The notes beneath the pieces are model-generated. The model made no database searches, was not told where the DNA came from, and saw only the letters and a list, made by a program, of their open reading frames with translations. Shown in pieces: positions 12,474-30,640 of a stretch of DNA of 64,000 nt; position 1 is the first letter of the stretch, and each line of letters opens with the position of its first letter. The stretch spans positions 70,819,116 through 70,883,115 of the forward strand of contig CM063502.1 of NCBI GenBank assembly GCA_032207245.1, written 5' to 3'. The position numbers and the translations under genes were made by a program. Origin of the DNA: Pardosa pseudoannulata (lineage: Eukaryota; Arthropoda; Arachnida; Araneae; Lycosidae).

Positions 12474-15400
12474 ATGTTTTATTGAATACAATACCCTCAG
12501 TAAATAAATAATTTGAGTATTTGCGCAATTCCATAGATTTTAGCTGAAAGTACCTGTTGTTCTTTTTATTCTGAATCAGAAGTTTACAGATTTAGATTTC
12601 AGAATTTGCCTGTAGTATCTTCCCTAACGATTTCTCATTAGGGGAGTAGTTTTTAATTGTTATTTTCAGTTTACATCTTATTTTTATTTATGATTTTAAT
12701 TATGACATTTCCATTATGTTTAACTAATTCCCAATCAAATTGAGAATAAAAGTGTAATAAATAATGTAATCCTAGTTAAAAATAATATTTAACTGGTCTT
12801 GATCGATACAGTTATATAATTAATTATTACAGATCGAGAATATTCAACTATTGAAATTTTTTCAAAAAAATTCTGGAATGCATTTTATTTTCAGAATGAA
12901 CCATTCTTAAATACTTTAGCCTTAATTGACAACAACGAAGTCAATTTATAAATAATGTTTGAAATGTTCGCCTTACCAAATGAATGTTTTGACTGTTCAA
13001 GCAGTTCCTTTTCATATATTGTGAAACCACTTGTTGTTCATCTGTTATGAAACACAAATATTTAATATTTTATAATTTATAACTTGCTACTATAATTGTA
13101 CTTAATGAGTGCAAATTAATCGATGAATGTTAACTTTTATTATAAGTTAATTCCCCACTGAAACACCTGTTTTTGAGTTGGAAGATTAACATTATATTTA
13201 ATAATTTTCGAATGAATTTTAAATTTAAAAAATTTGACCTAATAACATTAACTTAATATAAGATAAAGTAAATTTTAATATTTTTTATTTCTATGGAATC
13301 AAACATTAAAATAAATTTAAAGTGTATTGAAAGTTTTAAAATAATTTCCCCTTTTATAACTTTTAAAATAATTTAATAGTATAGAGGTTTTATTATTAAA
13401 CATCAGCTATCACCGTTAAAGCAACAATGTTTCAATTTAATAATTTCTAATCTCCCTTATTTTGTTTCCTTATCAGCTACTCTTATGAATTAATTGAAGA
13501 TATTCTTCTAAATAAAAAAAATCTACAAACAAAAAGTGCAAATCATTAGAAGAAAAATGAGCAAACGGAATCTAAAAATAATACTTGAATACCATTTGCA
13601 ATGATTATGAAGAACATACTTTGCATACGCTACATTTTTGTCATTTAAAACTCCACGCGAATTTGCATAAAATGGTACCACTATGAAGAACCTCTAATGG
13701 AAAAAGTTAGGAATTTTAATGAGGAATTAACTTTAATTATAACATAAGAAATCGAGATCGAAATTCCTTTAAACTCAAATTTGTTTTGTGGCATCTTAAT
13801 GTTTCGATTTTCATTAGGTTTCTTTTAGGTTATTAAGTATTTAATATTCTAATTAATCAAAATATTTCTTTTAAACTAGTAATTTTAAAACCAATCTTGT
13901 ATAATTACTCTTTACTTAAATGTTCAGCTCTCCTTCATCCGTAAAAAAAGTATTAATGCATTTTTATATTTAAATATTTTATGATTTTAAATGGGAATGT
14001 CTTCATTTGAATAATTTAGAACCTAAATACATAAGCATTTTTCTCTTTGAGTGGTTTATTTGGTATACGGTAAGCAAACAAAATTTCACATTATAATTAG
14101 ATTTGAAAAGGAAGAATTATCAATGATACATTTTCAATTCATTCCGATTCAATAAAATATTAATTAGAATGTGAACCTTATGCATTTTCTATTCTTCATA
14201 ATGAGAAGTAAAGGCTAAAACCTGTTTGTTTCATGTATTAGACAGGAAAAATAACATATTTAATCTTCAATGTTACTATGCGTGCCATCCAAGTGATATT
14301 ATATTTCAATTAATATATTTCCTTTGTTACCTCCAAATATATATTTAAAATGATGTTGCAGATTTCGATGTTTATTATGTTTAACATAATTAATGATTGC
14401 ATATATGAGTATACATATAAGAAAGAAAATAAACTATAATTAATAAGACAAAATCTCGTGGGTTTTTGTACTATTTACTCTTTGTTGAATCTATAAATTA
14501 TATCTTTAAAATATTAAAGATACAGTATTCAATTAATGATTTTAAAAAATAATTCAGTAGCTTAAATTTCATTAAAATAATTTTAATTGGCAATATAAAT
14601 TATCCTCTTATATAATCCGAGATGATAATTTAAAGTAAGCTTTGTATATACTATTACAATAAATGTAAGCATTTCTTATAAGATAGATAATATACTGGAG
14701 TATGCATGTATTTAATATAAAAATAATAGAAGATATAATTTTTCGACACCTTACAAACTATTTTTATCTAGTTTAATATTTCTACGTTTTATTTGCAATC
14801 CATTATATCTTAATGAAATTGTGTGCCTAAATTAACGATTTTGTTTGACTTCCTTTAAAAACAAGTTAAATAAAAAGATGTTTAACGGTTATAAAAAAAT
14901 TATCCTGTGAATATAAAAAATTTATATAAAACAAAATGCAGCAGTGAAGTTTAAAAAATTATGTATTTTGCACTGCATTACCGTTTTTGCATTTATTAGT
15001 ATCACTAAAACCATTTTAGTGTGGAAATTTATGAAAATATTCTTCTTTGTAATATTTTCTAGTATTTCCTCTACATTGAAAAATAATCTCATTGTATTTT
15101 GAAAGATTATTTGCATTGATTATTAAAATTGATACTATTGAAGTTTTATGCTATTAAAGATCAATAATTAGACACTAAACATTTTACCTTATTAGAACAT
15201 TTTATTAAAATGTCACAAAATGAAATAGATATGTTATACACATATTTATTAATAATGTTGCTGTTTTTATGTATGAGCTGTTACACGCAGACTATTATTA
15301 ACAAAAAGTATATGTCTATGTAAAATTTAGTATAAAATTTTGAAATCTATTTTCTTAACTTTATAAACAGTTTCAGTTCTTAATTAAAGTATCTTGTCTA

Positions 15401-15988
15401 AATGTTCAAGATTTTTATAAACCCCCTATATCTACGTTGGCTGTTTATATAGTAATATAACCTATCTAAAATGGTTTTTTATTTACATTTTAATGGGAAT
15501 TTATTGTTTGTATTTTCTTTCGGTATTTTATTATAATGCACATACATAGACCAATTCTTATTTTACAGTTCAAAAGCTTCTTACAGTTCTGTTTTAGTAA
15601 CTGTGATCTTTTCTTATAAATAGACTTCAATGTCTCAAAACCTGTCCCTTTTTGCACTTAATTGTATTTTGGAAAAAAAAGACAGAGTCTTAAGGTACAA
15701 AAGTAGTAGAATTTGTTTGATATTTTAGTTAGTATATCAACTAAAAATCGCTATATGTAAAACACTGTGGTAGAAAAAAAACCTTTTGTGACATTCAAAC
15801 CATCTCATACCGATCTCTTCCAGAGCAGCTGATCTCAATACTAAACATGCCTTGCATTCTAAATTCAAAGATGCGTACCGTAGAAGATGAATTTATTTTG
15901 TATCGACAAATAATAAGGAGTGTATTTTTTATTATTCTAGGATTTGACACTCTTATGACATTGGCTACTTTACAATTTTGGTTGCTTT
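12474..15988. other. AT-rich DNA, no gene recognised
   Basis: Long, very AT-rich stretch without repeats, long frames or structured elements that I can see. A minus-strand frame at 14922-15116 is a chance opening. Confidence 0.6.
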
Positions 15989-16206
15989 AGGTGTGTACGG
16001 GTTTCACGATCCCGGGGTACCTGAGTGATCTTTTCCTATGTCCTTCTCGGTAGTCTCGAGCTTACCTCTGTAGAGTTTGCTCCTTACCGAGTTGGACTAA
16101 ATGAAAATCGGACCATGATGGGCCTCTCGTAGGTCAGCGGTGGCTTGGTAGCCATTATGGAGTCACTGTCGCTACATGGTCATTATTAGTTGCTGCTGTA
16201 TGTCTT
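15989..16206 (-). repeat. Short interspersed repeat, second copy of the 8932-9160 family
   Basis: Reverse complement of the earlier copy, with the order of the shared runs kept (GGCTACCAAGCC, CATGGTCCGATTTT, CGGTAAGGAGCAAAC, GATCACTCAGGTA). Divergence is substantial, so the two inserted independently and are old. Confidence 0.75.
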
Positions 16207-18150
16207 CGGATGGGTCAGCGTAAAACACACTTACAATTTTGTTTGACATTTTTACCAGTAACAATAAAATAATACCTAAATGTAAGGATAATTGTATTTC
16301 ATAATGAAAATACATTAAAATATTAATTTGTCTCCTTAATTCCCATTTTATACCATAGGTTTTCATACATTAACATATATGCAAATATTAAATTATTCCT
16401 TCACTTAGGAGCATAAAAAAACTATTATCATTAAAGAATGAATCAGAATGTATTAATCAAAGTTAATATGTAGGGTCAAATTAATTTCGTTCTATACATG
16501 TTTAACTTTATATCCAGTATCTTTATGCACAAATATCATTGCGTATGGTATTTAAAAATACCATAATGCTAAAAAGTGTTTGAAAATTTTTAACCATCTG
16601 AATATTTTTTATCAGCAGAATGTATTTATAAGTATAGGATTTTAACTCTTAATAATCTTCTTATAAGACCAAAAAAGAATTACTAAATTTTTCACAGATA
16701 TTTCAAGAATATTTCCCATATAAAAGATTATCAATTAATTTTTTTTTGTGAACTGTAAAATGCGACAAATTTACTTGGTATAAAACTTTTAATATTCTAT
16801 TATAAAGTTTTCTTGACTGGTATTTTATAGGATAATATAGACGGGTAAAATATTTTATAGGCATTTCATGTAAGTTATTGCTGAGACATTTAAAAGTATT
16901 TTATTACGAATATTCGCTATTTATTACAGTCGTCAAATTTTACTTTTAAAAACAATTTTGAATTACGAAACTTTTTTACATCGATATGATGCATTTCGCA
17001 TATTAGAAAAAATAGTTTTCAAATATATTAGACTTGAAAAATATTTCACAAAAAGATAGCTTTCATTACAACTTATATCCCGCCGTGTAATTCAAAATAT
17101 TTTGTTTTTGCTATAGCGTGTTTCGTATTCGTCAAAATATATGAATAAATGCACTTAGTAAAAAGTATTAGACTGTAAAAAATATTTTTAGTTTTAAAAC
17201 GCATTCCGATATTTTTGCAGTTTGTGATGAAAAGGACTTGTGATGAAATAAAATATTAAATTATCATCTAAGCAAGCAGAAGTATATTTTTTAAACACTT
17301 ATTATATCCTAAAGATAATAAAAGTGAGCTATAAAATATCAGTAGTATGAGAAACATTTGCAATTGCCTTAAGTTCTAGTTCATTTACTTTAGAAAATTT
17401 TATATTCATGTATTTATAAATTAAATCTTATTTCGATATTTTTACTTCATATTTCAAATTTTAATATAAATTTGTAATAAATAAAATTTTAAACTATAAA
17501 ATAAGTACGCATTCTTATCTGAAAGATACTTTTTATAGCACGTATGCAAAAAACATAGATACTTAAACTTCTTCTATACGAGAAAAGTTTGAATTATCTT
17601 AAGCTGTAAGTGATTTGTTTCCTAAACCATTTCTTGGTTTTCAAGAAAAATAAGTAGAAATAAATGTTTTTTTCTGGTTAATAAAGTTGTAATGTAACAA
17701 CTCAGAACATGAAAGTCTATTTGAAAAAAACTTTTTTAAATGTATAGGATCACAAATATGCACAGTAAAGAATCTCAGGTATGAGAACTGCTTCAAATCG
17801 CTTCAGGTCTAATTCATTTATTTACCAAAATTTTACATTTCTGCATTAATCTGTAGGAGAAAAACAAAATTTTCAACTATTATTATCAGAATACAGTGTT
17901 TTTTAGAAATTTTTTCGTGAATAAACTGATACCTATAAGTTCCTATAAATCCTCTAACTGTCAGTTTTCTGCTTTCAAAATATTAGAAAAAAAACCCTAA
18001 TATTACAGTAGAGTGTTTGCGGGCACATTTTCTATCGAAGGAACCGGAAAGAATAATTTGACTGGTAAAAAAGTAATTGGCTCTTGGTTATTTTGTATTT
18101 TCTATATTGGAGTGGCAGAAATTCTAATTATTAAAAATAGACTAGATAGG
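16207..18150. other. AT-rich DNA, no gene recognised
   Basis: A short minus-strand frame at 16172-16366 overlaps the preceding repeat and is not a gene. No structure noticed elsewhere. Confidence 0.6.
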
Positions 18151-18415
18151 TGTAAGCCCAGTGGCGTTGTGGTAGAGCTTGGCGCTGCCACGACACAGGT
18201 ACGAAGTTAGATCCCCAGGTTAAGCAAGGTTGACTCAGACTTTCCTCCCTTCAGTGGGTAGAGGACATGAGTGAACTGAGCACCAAGAGTGTTTGGGAAC
18301 TAAACACTGAGGGTTCCGCGTAAGATTGACCATCTAACCGGAACGTATGCTTCGCACCCCAGGGCAACTGGTCACGTAGACGGAGATTGGCACAGTAGGC
18401 CCGTAGACTATATAG
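18151..18415 (+). repeat. SINE-like element with a tRNA-like head
   Basis: An abrupt rise in GC marks the element. It starts CCCAGTGGCGTTGTGGTAGA, which fits box A of a tRNA-type promoter, with a box-B-like GGTACGA...GATCCCC 40-50 bases later. The body (GTGGGTAGAGGACATGAGTG and ACCATCTAACCGGAACG) does not match the other SINEs in the window, so it is probably a second family. The tail ends GTAGACTATATAGG. Confidence 0.6.
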
Positions 18416-19250
18416 GTAAAAGTTTGAAATGACTCTAATACATTGGCTTTCAAATCATTTCTTCATTTATAACAAAACCTGTAGTATATAATCTTTAAAA
18501 AAAGTAACGAAAATAATCTGATAACGTATTTCAAAACACATTTTATTTTGAAATTATAACAAGCATAACTGCTAAATTGATTCGTACGGCATTAGTTTAA
18601 AAAGACTTAAACTTTAATTTCTGTATTTTCCAAATATTTACATTCACATATTGAGCAGTAAGCAAAAAACTCAAATGATTATTAACTGAATACAATGTTT
18701 TCTAGAGAGCTTTCTCTCAGTAAACTGATTCTGTGAACTTAAAGTTCCTGTTTTCAAAATACTAGGAAGAAAATTATTTTCCGATGTGGTGTTTACGGAA
18801 AATTTTTCTATTGGAAGAGTTGAGATGGGAAGTTTGCTTAGTAAAAAATTCTCTAGTACGGGTTCTTTATGAATTATTTGACGGAAAATAAATGGTATAT
18901 CAATATCAATATATAGAGACTTACTTTATATGAAACAAGAATAAGAGTGTGAAGTCGTAAAGCTAAAATAAAACTTTGTCATTCAATAAAAGTTGAGTTA
19001 TTTTACTCAAATAAAAGTTAGTCAATTCTTGGAAGCGCTGTCAAACGTATTCTTAGATTTGGACATTCTTAATGGATATTTTATCTTATGGAAGAAATAT
19101 TCCAGAGAATTTGTATTCTAAGAATATTCATTTTACATAACTGTAAAATTATTTATAAAATCAGATCTATTTACTTTGAATTTCTATGGATACTAATAAA
19201 ATTTCTCAGCTTGTGGGTTTAAAATTTAGAATCTTAAAGCAGTTTTTCAA
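18416..19250. other. AT-rich DNA, no gene recognised
   Basis: No long frame, repeat or structured site noticed. Confidence 0.6.
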
Positions 19251-19425
19251 ATGATAGCTGAATGGTTAGGGCTCTGATTTTCGGTACCGGAGTTCATGGA
19301 TTCGAATCCTGCTGTCGCATGGTTGTTCGTAGCCTTTCGGATTCGACTTTAAGTAGGCTCCGGTTTCAATATCCTTTGTGTGGCAAAAATGTAGACCGTA
19401 GAGCTCCAAACTAAATCAAATCAAA
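19251..19425 (+). repeat. tRNA-derived SINE, best-preserved copy
   Basis: Box A is visible as TAGCTGAATGGTTAGGG (19255-19271) and box B as GGATTCGAATCC (19298-19309), close to the tRNA consensus and at the right spacing. Behind the head come the family body (GTAGCCTTTCGGATTCGACTTTAAGTAGG, shortened here to its core CGGATTCGACTTTAAG) and the tail GGCAAAAATGTAGACCGTAG then AGCTCCAAAC. It could still carry an RNA polymerase III promoter. It is not a tRNA gene: the sequence between the boxes does not fold as a cloverleaf that I can draw and no acceptor stem closes. Confidence 0.8.
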
Positions 19426-19909
19426 CATAAAACACTTTTTGCCTAGTAGCTACTTATTGATTTAAATGCAAAACCATTTAATTATAAAATTTTATATTCA
19501 CTGTATAAAAACCGAGAAATTCATCAGACATTAGAAAATATGTTGAATATGTCTGTATTTCATTAATATATTTATCTTGTGTGAATATTTACTCTAACGA
19601 GTAGGCTTCCCAAATAAGCTATTTTTATTTATTTCACAGTTATTTAAAGCGATATTGTGTTTTCATCTGGTTCAAATTTAACTGCAAATTGTAAATTTCT
19701 GTCTAACTGTATTGTGAATTATTTCCCAACATATAAATGTAAAAGGTTTTTTATTTTATATCATTCTATAATAAATAGAGCTATTACTACAACATACAAT
19801 GTATTTATTATAAACTGTATCTTTATACGTTTAATCAAAACAAATTTTTGGAGTTTGCAAATACTTTTTCAGTTTTTAGGGGATTTCCTACCTGTTATAT
19901 TCTTTTGAA
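19426..19909. other. AT-rich DNA, no gene recognised
   Basis: An open plus-strand frame (19657-19908) has a hydrophobic, low-information peptide and starts on TTG. It is treated as chance. Confidence 0.5.
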
Positions 19910-21185
19910 GATTATCCGTTTCTTAGTTTATGGCATATAAGCTAAAGTTAATTGAAATTAATATTTGTCAAATCATTTATTTTATAAAATTTGCACATAA
20001 AAGACTATTAAATGCAATGTATTCTGTAAAAAATTAAAGTTTTCAATATTTTATCTCATTTTTTACAAATATTTTCTGCAATGTTTATGATAGCAGATTT
20101 GAAAGATGACATACAGCTATACCTTTTTATGAGTCTGTGAATTTAGGAATGTTTTCATTTACAAGCAGAAACCCGGTATATAACTGAGACACAAAGTTAT
20201 AAATGTCAGTATCGAGAAAAAAGAAAAACAAAGCAAAAGGTAAATGATAAAGAAATAAATAGCAATTTAGCTTAAATACACATGAAACTATTTTATTGTT
20301 TGTATTAACATATTCAGATTTCATTTTTCTAGCATAAATTATTTCTTCTTAATAAATACTGATTCTTCATGCAACAAACGCGTTCAGAACAGTTTTTGTG
20401 GGGATTTCTGGAAAAAATGGATGAATTTGTTTTGCTTGACATAATTTAAACAAGAAAAGTTAATTATTTACCACACAAATGATAATTGGGCACTGACTAA
20501 CTGTTAAAATACGATTAATTATTTAATCCGATAAATTATTTAATTTGCAGTACATATGTAATTCTTTGGAAAATATCAACTTTTTTACTTTATGGCATAT
20601 AAACTAAAGTTACATCAAATTAATATTTGTCAAAAAGTTTATTATATAAAAATTGTACCTAAAAGACTATTAGAAGCAATGTATTCTGTAAAAATTAATA
20701 TTTTCATTATTTTATCTCATTTTTAAAAAATATTTTCTGCAATGTCTATTATAGCAGAATTAAAATATGACATTCAGTGATACCTCATTTTACGAGTTTC
20801 CGAATTTAGGAATGTTTTCATTTACAAACAGAAACCCGATATACAACTGAAGCACAAAGTTATAAATGTCAGTATTGAGAAAAAAGAAAAATTAAGCAAA
20901 AGTTAAATGATAAAGAAATAAATAGCAATCTAGCTTAAATGCACATTAAAAGACTATTTTATTTTTTGTATTAACATATTCAAATTTCATTTTTCTAGCA
21001 TAAATTTTTTATTCTTAATAAATACTGATTCCTCATGCAACAAACGCATAAGAACAGTTTTTAAGATGATTTCTGGAAAAAAATCGATGATTTTGTTTTG
21101 CTAGACATAATGTAAACAAGAAAAATTAGTTATATACCACACAAATGATAATTGAGCTCTGAATAACTGTTAAAATCCAATTTTG
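19910..21185. repeat. Tandem duplication, two copies with a 662-bp period
   Basis: Copy 1 runs from about 19910 to 20520 and copy 2 from about 20575 to 21185. TGGCATATAA(G/A)CTAAAGTTA starts at 19931 and again at 20593, and TTAGGAATGTTTTCATTTAC, TATAAATGTCAGTAT and GATAATTG(G/A)GC recur at the same offset. Identity looks roughly 85-90 percent, with scattered substitutions and small indels. Neither copy codes for anything recognisable. Confidence 0.9.
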
Positions 21186-22613
21186 AATGGCTACATATCT
21201 TTTTTAGGATTTAAACCCTACCTGTTTATTATCTTCAAGTTATACTGCTCATAATGTACAAGAATACAATCTCATTTCCATCAATTATATTTTACCCGGA
21301 AGTACTTAATCACGCGCTGGTCGATTAACCACGATTTTTATATACACGTCCCTAACTTTTCAGTCTTTAAAATAACAATGGGGAAATACTAACTTCTAAC
21401 TAAACTTCTGACTGATTTTTAATGTTTCACTTGTTATTCAGTAAACCTGCATGTACTGAAATCATTTTTACTTTTTTTAACATTTTGTTTCAGCATTTTA
21501 TTGTCATTTCCTTAAGATATAGGCCTTTTACACCATAGTGCTAGTAGATAATGGTTTAAGATAAATTTCAGGTGACTTTTACTATTTTATAAATCCTTTT
21601 ATTTAAGTCGCAGCATATATGCAATTCAATAAAACTAATTACAATAAAGTCTTTAAAAACAACTTGAGGAAAATAAATGAAAATATTTCTTCTTCGATAT
21701 TTTCTGGCAGCTTCGATGGCAAATCGACTGATACAGGCACTAGCATTTTAAAAATAGACGAGACTGGTGCCGGCTTAAATATGTTTTTATATAGTGCTCA
21801 TTATTTATAATTTATTTCTATTCTTTAAACAGCTAAAAAAAGGTGGTGTTATTTTTCTGGGAAGAAATTTATAGGAGGCAGGTCTCTGCAACTGATAAAT
21901 GTTTTTTCAATTCCTTTTAATAGGACATAATAAATTTTACATAGGAATTACGAACCCCGTCACGGAATGAATTAAAGCTGTAATTGAAGTCACTGCTGTA
22001 TATAGAATTAAGAGAATGACTTTAATAAAAATTCCATTAAAATATAACTTATTTTAAAAGGTTTCAAATTATAGTAATCGAAATTATGCTGGGAACTCTA
22101 GAAAAATGTGTTATAAGTTAAACGAAAAATCTATATTAAAATTCTAAATAATGAGCTCTATAAGGATAATTGAACTTGACTGTTAATGTACCACAGTGTA
22201 TAAAACATATTTTCAGCCTATTTAAATGCAATACGGTAAAAATAAAGAACCTTATGAAAATGTAATTATAGTTAGATTAAATTAAGACATCAATTTTACT
22301 AAAAGATATTTTATTTTTCTGCATTTATTCTTAAAGGTTTTTCAATTTATCACGAGAATGAATTAAATTTCTTATCAAACTAATTAACTGCTTTCATTTA
22401 TTATTAATGTCCATTTAATTTCTATAGAACCATGAAACGTAAATCGATGAAATGGTACTTCATTGCAACTGAGTGCTAAGATCATTGTTTAGTTTTTATC
22501 AATAAACTAAAGAAAACGACTTCTAATTACTGGATAATGAACTTATAAAAATCTTTCTGTTTCGTATATTTATTTGTTTAATTTCGCATTTAGTGCTTAA
22601 TTGATATCCATGG
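21186..22613. other. AT-rich DNA with one exon-like stretch
   Basis: An ATG-initiated plus-strand frame spans 21619-21810 (63 codons). Its middle, 21710-21770, is less AT-rich than the rest and reads SFDGKSTDTGTSILKIDET. It is preceded by a pyrimidine-rich tract and CAG at about 21690-21710. This could be a short exon but I recognise no protein and see no convincing donor. The rest is featureless. Confidence 0.35.
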
Positions 22614-22741
22614 GGTGGGGCCCCCCCCCCCCCCCCCCCCCCCGGGGGGGGGGGGGGGGGTGTGTGTGGGGGGGGGTGGGGGGGGGGGGGGGGGGGGGGG
22701 GGGGTCCCGGGGGGGGGGGGGGAGCGGGGGGGGGGGGGGGG
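22614..22741. repeat. Almost pure G/C homopolymer tract
   Basis: A run of about 23 C is followed by about 100 bases that are nearly all G, broken only by a few T, TGTGTGT, TCCC and AGC. The surroundings are strongly AT-rich. Such a block would form G-quadruplexes if real. It may instead be a sequencing or gap-filling artefact, because polymerase and base-calling errors often give false G runs. Proline/glycine frames across it are meaningless. Confidence 0.9.
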
Positions 22742-23333
22742 TGTAAGTGGTTTCATATATCTTGTGATGAGTTTTCAAATATCTATGAAATGAACTGTTG
22801 GAATAAAGAGAAAAAAGACCGAATTTCAAGTTAATTAATCCATTTTGTTAATAAAATATTTATAATGCACCTTTTATGCCAATGGTAAAATGAAATAATT
22901 GAATGGACCACTGAAAATGCACTTTTCAACAGTATTCACAGACCTGTAATTAAGACACAAGTATGTTAATAGATTTATTTGAGTGGATTTGAAGAACTAG
23001 AATAATTTTTTTTGCAAAATAGTACTAATTAGACAAAGACATGCTGCTAAAAGGTGATTCAAAATATCTATAGTCATCCAGGCCATTTGTGGAATTCGAA
23101 CCTATAGATTCTTTTACTAAAATGATACACTCAGTTCTTTAGTTTAAAGGATAATGATTAATTTGTTTTATTTATTTGAGTATTACTTTAATTATTTTAT
23201 AAATTCAAGGACTGGATAATATTGTTTTAAGATATTGTTACTAGAATCTATTGAAATCCAATACACAACTGTTATAATTGGGCCGTGTTCGCTAAAGGTG
23301 ACTGGGTCACTTAAATATGTTAGTGGTCACAAA
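22742..23333. other. AT-rich DNA with a possible tRNA-like box B
   Basis: On the minus strand near 23090-23105 GGTTCGAATTCCAC matches a box B, suggesting a worn SINE head, but no box A or SINE tail accompanies it. Nothing else is seen. Confidence 0.35.
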
Positions 23334-23520
23334 GTCATCCAAGTTCTCAAACGATACCTCTGGGGGGGGAGGCCAAGCCTGGAGGTAGTCTGCTTAGTCC
23401 CTGTTTCTAAATTACGAGGAACTAGTGGGGGTAATGTTACTCGTGTCCATAGCATACCTTAAGCTACACCTGCTCCATGGGTGGTGCTAAATGGGTAACA
23501 GCTTCGCATCCTTGTATAGG
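23334..23520 (+). repeat. Short interspersed repeat, copy 1 of a local pair
   Basis: Starts GTCATCCAAGTTCTCAAACG and carries GGCCAAGCCTGGAGGTAGTC, TCTAAATTACGAGGAACTAG, CATAGCATACCTTAAGCTAC and a GCATCCTTGTATAGG end. The same order recurs at 23582-23755 and in shortened form near 30548-30625. A 75-codon frame crossing it is incidental. Confidence 0.8.
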
Positions 23521-23581
23521 CATTAGAATCAAGTTTGAATCAATTTAGAATCAAGTTTGAAATTAGAATCAATTGTTTTAT

Positions 23582-23755
23582 ACCCCTTGAGGTGGCAGGC
23601 CAAGCCTTGGGGTAGTCTGCTTAGACCCTGTTTCTAAATTACGAGGACCTAGTGGGGAATAATGTTACTCGTCCATAGCATACCTTAAGCTACACCTGCT
23701 CCCTGGGTGGTGCTAAATGATAAAAGCTTTGCATCCTTGTATAGTATGTTAGGAT
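23582..23755 (+). repeat. Short interspersed repeat, copy 2 of a local pair
   Basis: Direct repeat of the preceding block, about 235 bp downstream, lacking the first 20 or so bases. It differs at scattered positions and ends GCATCCTTGTATAGTATG. The short AT-rich spacer between the two (23521-23581) contains a small internal duplication of AGAATCAAGTTTGAA. Confidence 0.8.
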
Positions 23756-23924
23756 AATGTTTGTATAGCCTGCTACATTGAAAAAAAAAACAGTTATGAC
23801 CTTTCATAAAAGTAGATTTTACACCTAAGGACTTCGCTGAAAGGACGGTCTTTATCTTGCAGTAGATAGTTTATTCTAAATGGTTATCAATAGAGATATA
23901 TTTATTGTTTCATGAAAATATGTG

Positions 23925-23935
<11 letters not shown>

Positions 23936-23955
<20 letters not shown>
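23936..23955. repeat. (ATT)n microsatellite
   Basis: About seven ATT units. Confidence 0.9.
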
Positions 23956-29192
<5,237 letters not shown>

Positions 29193-30411
29193 AAAATTCA
29201 CCATAGTTATGCTTTATTTAGGATTGGTATTATTTATTTAATGGGTAAATTACACAAAGTTTTGAACGAATTCGTAGCTTTAGTCTTTGTATTTTAATAG
29301 TTGAATAGAAAAAAAGGATGAAATAAATTTCTTATCTTAAAAAATAAATTTAAATTTTTTTCTGATCCATTAATACATGTAAAGCTACTAGGAATTTGGA
29401 GTACAAACTCACAAAACATCTTATTTTAATTTTTGTAAATAACTAAACACATTTAGTCTTTTCAAGAATGAATAAAAAAGGTATACATAAAAATATAAGT
29501 CTTATGCCTCTAACTTTACAATGCTAAGTTTATTTTAAACAAATAAGAAACGATGTAAATTATTTTCCCAATATACTAAGAAATTGCTGGTTTATTCCAT
29601 AATTATTCATACACGTCCGAAATAAAGCTGACAGTTTTGATATTAACTGCCTAGAAAGTCATTAAGAGAATCATAAATAATGCCTAATTTGAAAAAAAAT
29701 AATCAGAAAGTTTTCTTATTCAGTGATTTCATAGGTAAAAATGATTCCTTAAATCAGATTTATTATGATACATTTCGTATTCTGAACCGTATTTAGACTG
29801 CTAAAGCTTTATAATGTTAAATTGTTATCTTATTCCTCATGTACCATAAAATATTCTTAAAACTTTCATTACAACTATGCTTCTTAAGTACTTATAAAAT
29901 ATGTAAATTAAAGTCACCATAATCTTATCTTTTATGGTTTAATTCCATAATGGGATAAAAAGTCGAGAATTTTAGTAAAGCTAAATTTGAAGAATGATCA
30001 TTTACGGTTTTATCGCGGGTCATCAATAAAACCTCTGAATTAAGCGTTCTTAAAAGTTTTTGAACTTCTATTAAAGATTTTAACAGTACCTTCAATAAGA
30101 TGAGATTATTTCATTTCCTGAATTGTGGTTGAGGCATTAATAGACTTCCATAACCAATTTGTTTTTTTTTTAATCGATTTCTTGGAAACTTGGGATTAGA
30201 TATATTATTTCAAGGATATCATTGGCTGCAAATTTCTGTGATAAAAAATGAGGTCTAACACCATTGATTCCACTACTAAAAGTTCGACGTATTTTATAAT
30301 AATGTAGTAATTAGTAGGAATGTATATTTGAAATAATAGAATATTAATATAAAATTATAAGTCAAAATATAATTATTAATTTGATAAATATTATATCAGT
30401 TTTAAACTCGC
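29193..30411. other. AT-rich DNA, no gene recognised
   Basis: Nothing beyond base composition noticed. Confidence 0.6.
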
Positions 30412-30640
30412 GGTAGGTCAGTCAACAAAGACATCGATATCGTAACCAAAGGGTTTCAGGTGTGAGACTCGAACAGGGCAAATTATCCAATGGTTTCACT
30501 AATGGCGGCTGGGTTATGTAAATTAGATCCATTCTCGTATTGTCCTCCAAGTTCTGGAACGATACCTCTGGAGCTAGCAGGCCAAGCATCTTCTGATTAG
30601 TCCCTTCTTCTAAATTACGAGGATCTACTTTGTTTGTGTT
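30412..30640 (+). repeat. SINE-like element whose 3' half matches the 23.3-kb repeats
   Basis: The head (GGTAGGTCAGTCAACAAAGA, then GGTGTGAGACTCGAAC) is loosely tRNA-like. From about 30545 it continues CTCCAAGTTCTGGAACGATA, CCTCTGG, AGGCCAAGC, and TCTAAATTACGAGGATCTA. These are the same blocks in the same order as at 23334-23415 and 23582-23650. The three copies therefore belong to one family, and this one shows the likely promoter end missing from the others. Confidence 0.65.

Noticed and set aside
19251..19330. Possible tRNA gene from the A and B boxes
   Set aside because: No acceptor stem closes and the copy continues into a SINE body shared with other loci.
22523..22834. Proline-rich and glycine-rich frames on both strands across the G/C tract
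   Set aside because: Homopolymer artefact with no coding character outside the tract.
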